NCBI GenBank assembly: GCA_009924965.1
Contig: RFQN01000021.1
Coordinates: forward strand, 1-13,594
DNA: 13,594 nucleotides
DNA from: Verrucomicrobiota bacterium
Lineage (GTDB): Bacteria; Verrucomicrobiota; Verrucomicrobiia; Opitutales; UBA953
Direction of reading: 5' to 3'
Every line of letters starts with the position of its first letter. Positions within the stretch are counted from its first letter, which is position 1. The notes under the pieces were generated by a model. The model ran no database searches, was not told the origin of the DNA, and worked only from the letters and a program-made list of their open reading frames with translations. Below are positions 1 through 5,431 of the stretch, piece after piece. A program made the position numbers and the translations under genes.

Positions 1-1
1 C

Positions 2-427
2 ACCGCCCAAGCCGCCGCCCCGGGCATGATTGCCCGTGGTTACGGCCGCATCATCAACATCGGTTCGGTCACCTGCGTCGCCGGCTACGCTGGCCTGGCT
101 CCTTATGGCGCCAGCCGCGGCGGCGTGAAGCAGCTCACCATGAGCCTGGCCGACGATTGGGGTCGCCATGGCGTCACCGTCAATTGCCTAGCCCCCGGCT
201 GGTTCAAGACCGCCCAGAACGCCGTGCTTTATGAGCAGAAGGAGTGGGTCGAGTACCTGTGCGACCGCATCCCGCTGAAGCGCCCAGGCGCCGCCGGCGA
301 CCTCGCGGGCCCCGTGGTCTTCCTCGCCTCCGAGGAAAGCCGTTATGTGACCGGGCAGACCTTGCTGGTCGATGGCGGCATCAGCACCGGCGCGACCCGC
401 GCCACGGTCGCCCCGCCTAAGGCCTAA
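2..427 (+). CDS. Short-chain dehydrogenase/reductase (SDR), C-terminal part, 5' end outside window
   Basis: The frame is open from base 2, so the first internal ATG (26) is not the start; about 141 residues of a normal ~250-residue classical SDR are present, and the N-terminal Rossmann TGxxxGxG motif lies off the window. Visible landmarks are the INIGS segment with the catalytic Ser (codon 65-67), a Tyr 13 residues later (104-106) in YGASRGG, the post-catalytic segment VTVNCLAPGWFKT, and the C-terminal VTGQTLLVDGG. These are typical of the gluconate 5-dehydrogenase/3-oxoacyl-reductase-like branch, NAD(P)-dependent cytoplasmic enzymes. Oddly, the Lys of the YxxxK motif is Arg (116-118). A GntP permease begins 12 nt downstream, which suggests a sugar-acid or ketogluconate substrate; that is inferred from context only. 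Family assignment is firm; substrate is unknown. Confidence 0.93.
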   Translation, partial: TAQAAAPGMIARGYGRIINIGSVTCVAGYAGLAPYGASRGGVKQLTMSLADDWGRHGVTVNCLAPGWFKTAQNAVLYEQKEWVEYLCDRIPLKRPGAAGDLAGPVVFLASEESRYVTGQTLLVDGGISTGATRATVAPPKA

Positions 428-439
428 GCCTTCCCCGCC

Positions 440-1795
440 ATGCTGTACGCCCTCCTTGCCATCGCCGTCCTGGTCGGCCTCGTCACTTGGCTGAAGCTCA
501 ACCCCTTCATCGCGCTGCTGCTGAGTTCGCTCGCGCTCGGCGCGATGGTCGTGGCCACTCAGTTGGTGGTGCCGGGCGTGGCGCCGCTCTCGATGGCTGG
601 GGTGTTGGATTCCTTCCAGACCGGTTTCGGGAAGACGCTGGCGAGCACGGGCTCGATCATCGTGCTGGGCGTGGTCTTCGGCAAGCTCCTCGCCGAGTCG
701 GGCGGCGCCGGCGTCCTCGCCAAGCAGTTCATCCGCACGCTTGGCCCGGAGCGCATTGGCCTCTGCATCATCCTGTTGGCGCTGTGTATCGGCATGACCA
801 CCTGGTTCGCGGTCGGGCTGCTGCTGATCCTGCCGATTGTCATCACCTTGGCGAAGGAGACCGGCAAGCCGTTCCTCCTGCTCGTGCTGCCGATGCTGTC
901 GTTCCTCTCGGTCATGCACGGCCTGATGCCGCCGCATCCGGGCCCGGTCATCGCGATCAAGGAGCTCCATGCGGACATGGGGAAGGTCATCCTCTGGGCG
1001 CTCGTCCTGGGCATCCCGGTGGCGGCCATCGCAGGCCCGTTCTTTGCCCGGTTGGCGGTCAAGCGCGTCGACGTGGCTACGCCGGACTTCGTGCCGTCGG
1101 TCAATGAGGGCCAGGTGCTCCCGTCCTTCGGCCTGACGCTCTTCACCGTGTTGCTGCCGGTGTTCTTGCTCCTCGGCGGCACGGCCACCGAGCTCCTGCA
1201 TGCAGCCGAGACGCCGGTCGGTCAGGCCGCCTTGCTCATCGGGCATCCCGTGATGGCCTTGCTCCTGTCGGTGCTCTTTGCGATGTGGGCCTTCGGACGC
1301 CGTTGCGGGCGATCCAACGCCGAACTCCTCAAGTTCTCGGAACAGAGCGTGGCCGGCATCGGCATGACCCTGATCCTCGTCGGCGCGGGCGGTGGCTTCG
1401 CGCTCGTCATGCGTGAGGCCGGCGTGGCTAAGCAGCTCGCCGAATTGGCGGCCAAGGCTGGCCTGCCGCTCTTACTCTACGGCTGGCTTGTATCGGCCTT
1501 CATCCGCGTCGCCACGGGCTCCGCGACCGTCGCCATCACCGTGGCCTCGGGCTTCATCGCGCCGGTCTTGGCGGCCCATCCTGGCACGAGCCCTGAGCTC
1601 ATGGTGATCTCCATCGGCTGCGGGTCGCTCTTCCTCTCGCACCTCAACGACAGCGGCTTTTGGATGGTCAAGGAGTGCCTCGGCCTATCGGTGGGGCAGA
1701 CCCTGCGCACGTGGACGATCACCGAGACGCTTATCGGCTTCTCCGGGTTGGCGATGGCCTTGCTCGCCGAGCAGGTGCTGAAGTTCTTGGCCTGA
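440..1795 (+). CDS. GntP-family gluconate/sugar-acid:H+ symporter
   Basis: This 451-residue hydrophobic protein has the usual length for GntP transporters (GntP, GntT, GntU, IdnT, DsdX), inner-membrane proton symporters for gluconate and related acids. It has about 12 or more hydrophobic segments. Two family hallmarks are visible: the MPPHPGPVIAI segment (around 925-960), and near the C-terminus GCGSLFLSHLNDSGFWMVKE, followed by a Gly/Thr/Trp-containing LSVGQTLRTWT. The ATG at 440 begins directly with a membrane segment (LLAIAVLVGLV), and the gene starts 12 nt after the SDR stop and ends 8 nt before the SGNH hydrolase start, so the three are probably co-transcribed. No Shine-Dalgarno sequence is visible before the ATG. 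The exact substrate (gluconate, ketogluconate, idonate or another aldonate) cannot be told from the sequence, so no paralogue symbol is given. Confidence 0.95.
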   Translation: MLYALLAIAVLVGLVTWLKLNPFIALLLSSLALGAMVVATQLVVPGVAPLSMAGVLDSFQTGFGKTLASTGSIIVLGVVFGKLLAESGGAGVLAKQFIRTLGPERIGLCIILLALCIGMTTWFAVGLLLILPIVITLAKETGKPFLLLVLPMLSFLSVMHGLMPPHPGPVIAIKELHADMGKVILWALVLGIPVAAIAGPFFARLAVKRVDVATPDFVPSVNEGQVLPSFGLTLFTVLLPVFLLLGGTATELLHAAETPVGQAALLIGHPVMALLLSVLFAMWAFGRRCGRSNAELLKFSEQSVAGIGMTLILVGAGGGFALVMREAGVAKQLAELAAKAGLPLLLYGWLVSAFIRVATGSATVAITVASGFIAPVLAAHPGTSPELMVISIGCGSLFLSHLNDSGFWMVKECLGLSVGQTLRTWTITETLIGFSGLAMALLAEQVLKFLA

Positions 1796-1803
1796 TTCCT
1801 CCC

Positions 1804-2466
1804 ATGGTCTTCCGTCTCCTGCTTCTCGTCATGGCCTGCGGTTTGTCCGCCGCCGAAGCCACCCCCTACCGCATCATGGCGGTGGGGGATTCAATCACGC
1901 AGGGTGGGGGCAAGACCTTCGCCACTTACCGCATCCCCTTGGCCGCGAAGCTGCAGGCCGCGGGCGTGCGCTGTGAGTTCGTCGGGTCGCAGAAGACCGA
2001 GGGTTCGACGGTGGCCTTGTGGCATGAAGGCTATGGCGGCAAGAACGCGGAGTTCTTGGCGTCCATCCTCGAGGCCAAGCTGAAGGCGCACCCGGCGGAT
2101 GTGCTGATGATCCAGGCCGGCCATAACCACTTCGCCGAGGAGAAGCCGGTCGCCGGCATCGTGGCCGCCCAGCGTGCGATGATCGCCACGGCCCGTCGGC
2201 TCAACCCCAAGGCCATCGTCTTCGTGGCCCAAGTCATCCCCAGCGGCAAGCTGCCGAAGTATAGCTACATCCCCGAACTCAACGTCGCCCTGGCGGGGTT
2301 GGTCAAGGAGCTGCACCGTCCCGAGCAGCCGGTGTTCCTCGTCGACCTCGCCACCGGGTTCGACCCCGCGAAGGACACCATCACGGACCTCGTCCACCCC
2401 AACGCGGAGGGCGCCGAGAAGATCGCCCAGCGGTGGAGCGAGGCGCTGACGAAGGTTTTGCGCTGA
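1804..2466 (+). CDS. Secreted SGNH/GDSL-family hydrolase
   Basis: A 220-residue protein. The frame stays open upstream into the GntP gene (from 1660), but the ATG at 1804 is chosen because it lies 8 nt after the GntP stop and yields a signal peptide: a hydrophobic MVFRLLLLVMACGLSAAEA followed by the mature start TPYRI. The Cys in VMAC is only a weak lipobox, so lipoprotein processing is possible but not favoured. SGNH blocks in order are GDSITQ with nucleophile Ser (codon 1891-1893), a Gly-rich stretch YGGKNAEFL (block II region), QAGHNHF (block III, Asn codon 2125-2127), and DLVHPNAEG with catalytic Asp (2386-2388) and His (2395-2397). The family contains esterases, carbohydrate acetyl-esterases and lipases. 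In this cassette a role in deacylating a sugar substrate in the periplasm is plausible but inferred. Confidence 0.92.
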   Translation: MVFRLLLLVMACGLSAAEATPYRIMAVGDSITQGGGKTFATYRIPLAAKLQAAGVRCEFVGSQKTEGSTVALWHEGYGGKNAEFLASILEAKLKAHPADVLMIQAGHNHFAEEKPVAGIVAAQRAMIATARRLNPKAIVFVAQVIPSGKLPKYSYIPELNVALAGLVKELHRPEQPVFLVDLATGFDPAKDTITDLVHPNAEGAEKIAQRWSEALTKVLR

Positions 2467-2510
2467 GCTTGTTTTTTCGAGAAGTCAAATCTGGCAGGTG
2501 AGCGTTAGGT

Positions 2511-2559
2511 TGCCGAATGGTGTCGGATGGGTGAACTGAGGCCGTCTTGTGTCGGACGG
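2511..2559 (+). promoter_or_regulatory. Three-copy decamer TGYCGRAYGG, candidate operator
   Basis: Three related decamers occur at 2511-2520 (TGCCGAATGG), 2521-2530 (TGTCGGATGG) and 2550-2559 (TGTCGGACGG). Copies 1 and 2 abut and differ at two positions; copies 2 and 3 differ at one position and are 29 nt apart start to start. The offsets of 10 and 29 nt are close to whole helical turns, as in tandem activator or repressor sites. No regulator gene is in the window, so a protein-binding role is only a suggestion. Confidence 0.3.
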
Positions 2560-2596
2560 GCTACATGTTGTCGCAGCTCTGGTTTGTGTGTTTTCA

Positions 2597-2620
2597 CCTA
2601 GATGCGGGGCGCCATCTAGG
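2597..2620 (+). promoter_or_regulatory. Perfect 8-bp leader hairpin overlapping the ribosome binding site
   Basis: CCTAGATG (2597-2604) and CATCTAGG (2613-2620) are exact reverse complements separated by the 8-nt loop CGGGGCGC. The 3' arm runs into AGGG (2618-2621), the best Shine-Dalgarno match for the ATG at 2627 (5-nt spacing), so three of its four bases would be paired when the hairpin forms. There is no T tract after it, so it is not an intrinsic terminator. It could tune translation initiation or be a dyad operator. Confidence 0.45.
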
Positions 2621-2626
2621 GTCTTC

Positions 2627-5431
2627 ATGACTTCTGGGAAATCGCGTTCCTCCTTCCGTAAGTCGCTCCGGCTCTTGCTCGCCGCGGCGGCTTTGCCCGT
2701 CGGCGCTTATGCTCAAACCACGATCACCTTCCAGCAAGGTACCAACAGCTACCTGAGTTCCGTCGACCGCAACCTCACGGCGACGAGCGCCACCGCGAAC
2801 GTGGCCTACGGCGAAATCGCCCTGAACAACGGCACCACGATTCCCGAATCACAGTACTTCCTCAAGTTCGACAACCTCTTCGGCACAGGTGCCGCCTACA
2901 TCCCCACCAACGCCACGATTCTGAGCGCGACGCTCACCTTGAAGGTCGGCGCGACCACGGGCGACAGCGCCGCCGCGACGTCGGCAGGCATCACCGTGGC
3001 CCCGATGCTGGCCGACTTCACGACCGCCGCTTCCCTGGTCTCGTTCTCGGGCGTGACCGCCGTGGGGACGACCTTGCTGGTCAACGGCCCGCTTTATGCC
3101 AACGGCCTGACGAAGTTGCCGACGGCCCTCACCAGCCCTGCGGCGCTCAACACGTCCTATTCGGCCAACGTGACCTACGCGCTCCAGGGCTGGCTTTCCG
3201 GGGCCTACGCGAACAACGGCTTCGTGGTGCAGTCGCAGGTCTCCGACCTCCTCCGCGTCAATGGCGACGCCGCCGCCACCGTGGCCAACCGTCCCATCCT
3301 CTCCGTCACCTATGTGACGAACGGGAACACCACGTCGTTCAAGAACGGCGTCAACGGCTACGTGGGCTTCACCGGGCTCACCACCCAGCACCCGTCGGAC
3401 GGTGCTCTGGCCACGACGCAGATCACCACGTCGTCGACCAAGGTCACCGTCGATGGCGCCACCAGCAATTCCCTGCCGGGCAACCTCGCGAGCCCAGATT
3501 TGCTGGCCCTGATCAAGTGCGGCAACATCTTCGGGTCGGCCAAGTCCCAGGTCCCGACCCGCGCGACGGTCTCCAAGGCATGGTTCGTCGCGAACACGGG
3601 CACGGCTTCCAACGATCAGTCCGTCGGCCCCTACAACTTGTACCGGATGATCACCGCCTGGGATTCGACGACGACCTACGACTCCTTTGGGCCGGTCGGA
3701 GGGCCGTATCAGGGACCCGTGTCGGGCACCGATTATGTCGCCACGGGCGTGACGGCCTCTCCTAGCTCTCTGCCTCAGGGCGCCAACAGCCTCTTTGACG
3801 TCACCGCGGACATCACCGCTTGGAAGAACGGGACCGCCAACAATGGCTGGCTTGTGCGCACCCGAACCACGACCGATGGTTGGGCCTTCAACGGACCCGG
3901 TGCTACCGACGTCAATAAGCGCCCGGAACTACAGGTTGATTATGTCGTTGAGCAGCTGCGCTGGAAAGGCAACGTCTCGTCCGACTGGGATGCCGGCACC
4001 GCCGTCGGCACTGGCGGGACGAACAATTGGGTCTTGGAGACCGCCGGGACGGTCACGAACTTCATTCCCACGGACCGGGTTCTGTTCGACGACTTGGCCA
4101 ATGGTACCGGGACGGTCACGGTCAACGTGCCTGTCGATGTCCAGCCGCAACGCGTGACCTTCAGCAACCCGACCCGCGACTACGTGTTGGCCGGAACGGG
4201 AGCCTTGACGGGTGGTGGTGAGCTCTGGAAGACGGGCGCCGGTACCGTGACCATCACCAACAACGTCCTTCTGACCGGGGGTGTTCGGGTGTTCGCCGGC
4301 ACTCTGCAGGTCGGCACGGGCGGCACCGTCGGCAATTTGTCCGGTCCCATCGTCGTCGACGCTGGGGCGACGCTTGCCGTCAACCGTAGCGACGCCGTCG
4401 TGAACGCCGAGGCCATCACCGGCGCGGGCAACGCCGTCAAGTTAGGCGCGGGACGCATGGATGCAGGGGCGGCCTTCAACTTGACCGGCAACCTGACGGT
4501 GAGCGGCGGCACTTTGGCGGTAGGGTCCGCGGCTCGTCCAGCCTCCGTCACCTTGGCTTCGGGAACCACCTTCGCGGTGACGAACGGTGTCACGACTTCG
4601 ACCATGGTGGTGCCGACCTTGAGTTTGCCGGCCGGTGGCGCCAACCTTCAGTTCGAGCTCGCGACCGTCGGCAACCCTACCGTGCCATTGCTCTCGGTGA
4701 CGGGCACTAATGGGTTTTCGCTTGGGGGCGGGTCTCACCAGTTGACCATCGTCTCCAAGGGTTCCTTGGGTTTGGGTACGATTACCTTGGTCAACTATGT
4801 CGGAACGGACATCACCGCAGGCTTTGCGCTGAACACCTTGCCGCAGCGTCTCATCGGCGGTCTGGTCTACAACACGGCCGCCAAGTCGATCGACCTTAGC
4901 ATCACGGACCAGAGCCAGATTCTCTGGAGCGGTGCCATGGACGGCAATTGGGATGCGGGGACTGGCGTCAACCTGGGCGGGACCCTGAATTGGGTGGACA
5001 AGTCCAATACCGCTGGAGCCGTCCCCACCAATTTCTTCGCGGGTGATAAGGTGGCTTTTGACGACACCGCCCTGGTCCGGAACATCACTCTGGTCGGGGA
5101 GATCGCCCCCAGCGGCATCACCTTGAGCAGCCAGTATGACTTTACCTTCGGCGGTACGGGCACCTTGGCTCCGACGGGCACCTTGACTAAGACGGGCAAT
5201 GGCCGGCTAACGTTGCTGGCCAGCAAGACCTCCGCCGGTCTGACCTCCGTCAATGGTGGCGTCCTCCAGCTCGGGGACGCCACGAATGCACCCAGTTTCG
5301 CGGGGTCCGTATCCATTGCCTCGGGCGCGAACCTGAATGTCGTCGGTGGCACCTTGGCGGCGGTGACCAACGTGTCGGCAGGTGGCGGCCTCCGGGTCGA
5401 CGGCGGCGCCGTCTCCGGCGCCGAACGGTGA
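2627..5431 (+). CDS. Giant beta-strand-repeat surface protein, N-terminal portion (frame interrupted at 5431)
   Basis: 934 codons from ATG 2627 to TGA 5429-5431. The start is chosen over an in-frame GTG at 2549 because it has an AGGG 5 nt upstream and immediately gives a basic stretch (KSRSSFRKSLR), a hydrophobic core (LLLAAAALPVGA) and an AYA|Q signal-peptidase site near residue 30. Residues ~32-224 and ~235-439 look like two DNRLRE-type modules, each beginning with a similar F..G.N.Y pattern (FQQGTNSY, FKNGVNGY) and ending RPxLxVxYV. A linker module containing (N/D)WDAGT and (V/L)xFDD follows twice (about residues 444 and 766), each leading into Gly/Thr-rich autotransporter-associated beta-strand repeats. 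The protein ends abruptly after VSGAER inside the repeat region, with no sorting signal, whereas the next frame carries on the same repeat style. It is best read as the front half of one ~2,075-residue exported protein. The biological role (adhesion, surface layer or substrate binding) is unknown. Confidence 0.85.
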   Translation: MTSGKSRSSFRKSLRLLLAAAALPVGAYAQTTITFQQGTNSYLSSVDRNLTATSATANVAYGEIALNNGTTIPESQYFLKFDNLFGTGAAYIPTNATILSATLTLKVGATTGDSAAATSAGITVAPMLADFTTAASLVSFSGVTAVGTTLLVNGPLYANGLTKLPTALTSPAALNTSYSANVTYALQGWLSGAYANNGFVVQSQVSDLLRVNGDAAATVANRPILSVTYVTNGNTTSFKNGVNGYVGFTGLTTQHPSDGALATTQITTSSTKVTVDGATSNSLPGNLASPDLLALIKCGNIFGSAKSQVPTRATVSKAWFVANTGTASNDQSVGPYNLYRMITAWDSTTTYDSFGPVGGPYQGPVSGTDYVATGVTASPSSLPQGANSLFDVTADITAWKNGTANNGWLVRTRTTTDGWAFNGPGATDVNKRPELQVDYVVEQLRWKGNVSSDWDAGTAVGTGGTNNWVLETAGTVTNFIPTDRVLFDDLANGTGTVTVNVPVDVQPQRVTFSNPTRDYVLAGTGALTGGGELWKTGAGTVTITNNVLLTGGVRVFAGTLQVGTGGTVGNLSGPIVVDAGATLAVNRSDAVVNAEAITGAGNAVKLGAGRMDAGAAFNLTGNLTVSGGTLAVGSAARPASVTLASGTTFAVTNGVTTSTMVVPTLSLPAGGANLQFELATVGNPTVPLLSVTGTNGFSLGGGSHQLTIVSKGSLGLGTITLVNYVGTDITAGFALNTLPQRLIGGLVYNTAAKSIDLSITDQSQILWSGAMDGNWDAGTGVNLGGTLNWVDKSNTAGAVPTNFFAGDKVAFDDTALVRNITLVGEIAPSGITLSSQYDFTFGGTGTLAPTGTLTKTGNGRLTLLASKTSAGLTSVNGGVLQLGDATNAPSFAGSVSIASGANLNVVGGTLAAVTNVSAGGGLRVDGGAVSGAER
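3956..4250 (+). repeat. Linker module copy A (WDAGT / FDD)
   Basis: This encodes LRWKGNVSSDWDAGT, then GGTNNWV, a Thr-rich stretch, DRVLFDD and the lead-in to the first beta-strand repeat. The same order recurs in copy B at 4922-5215 with about 40% identity by eye, indicating an intragenic duplication of module plus repeat. This WxG..xNWD...W layout commonly introduces beta-strand-repeat blocks in large bacterial surface proteins. Confidence 0.75.
4205..4315 (+). repeat. Autotransporter-associated beta-strand repeat 1
   Basis: LTGGGELWKTGAGTVTI followed by GGVRVFAGTLQVG matches the family pattern: L.K.G.GTLTL, then a short turn, then G...V..GTL.L. It is expected to form one or two turns of a right-handed beta helix. 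Confidence 0.7.
4922..5215 (+). repeat. Linker module copy B (WDAGT / FDD)
   Basis: This encodes LWSGAMDGNWDAGT, LGGTLNWV and DKVAFDD in the same order as copy A at 3956-4250, followed by another beta-strand repeat. The two copies are diverged, so the duplication is not recent. Confidence 0.75.
5183..5281 (+). repeat. Autotransporter-associated beta-strand repeat 2
   Basis: LTKTGNGRLTLLASKTSAG followed by LTSVNGGVLQLGDA fits the repeat consensus. It lies about 150 nt upstream of the frame break, showing that the first frame is still the authentic one here. Confidence 0.75.
5405..5431 (+). other. Frame interruption site (-1 shift) in the surface-protein gene
   Basis: Frame 2 ends in GCC GAA CGG TGA at 5420-5431; frame 1 opens for good at the overlapping GTG (5428-5430) and reads VNVNAGEFRIDD. 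Upstream of this point frame 1 is only Arg-rich nonsense (RRRRLRRR), so the join lies within a few codons. Restoring one missing base near 5420-5426 would give a natural beta-strand reading (SGAxTVNVNAGEF). No slippery heptamer of the X XXY YYZ type is present. A natural 1-nt deletion or a sequencing error is therefore more likely than programmed frameshifting. Confidence 0.75.

Larger units (their letters stand above)
2467..2626. other. Intergenic region upstream of the surface-protein gene
   Basis: This 160-nt stretch is the only sizeable non-coding DNA in the window and must hold the promoter of the following gene if that gene is transcribed on its own. It starts with a T-rich run (TGTTTTTTC, 2470-2478) after the hydrolase stop, but no convincing stem precedes it, so no intrinsic terminator is called. 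No clear -35/-10 pair was found. It contains three decamer repeats and a hairpin, listed separately. A GTG at 2549 would extend the downstream reading frame into this region, but that would bury the signal peptide. Confidence 0.75.

Noticed and set aside
188..1246. Long minus-strand open frame (352 codons) antisense to the SDR and GntP genes
   Set aside because: The translation is a low-complexity Arg/Asp/Gln/His-rich string with no domain, while the plus strand encodes clear SDR and GntP motifs. It is a high-GC shadow.
1660..1803. Start of the SGNH hydrolase at 1660 inside the GntP gene
   Set aside because: The extra 48 residues are shadow sequence of GntP; ATG 1804 gives a signal peptide right after the GntP stop.
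2467..2490. Possible intrinsic terminator after the hydrolase (T-rich run)
   Set aside because: No stable GC-rich stem precedes the TTTTTT stretch.
2549..2626. GTG at 2549 as the start of the surface protein
   Set aside because: It adds 26 residues in front of a good signal peptide and has no SD; ATG 2627 has AGGG at 5-nt spacing.
5414..5431. Programmed -1 ribosomal frameshifting at the break in the surface-protein gene
   Set aside because: No X XXY YYZ slippery heptamer is present around CCGAACGGTGA and no obvious strong downstream pseudoknot was seen, so a 1-nt indel or read error is favoured.
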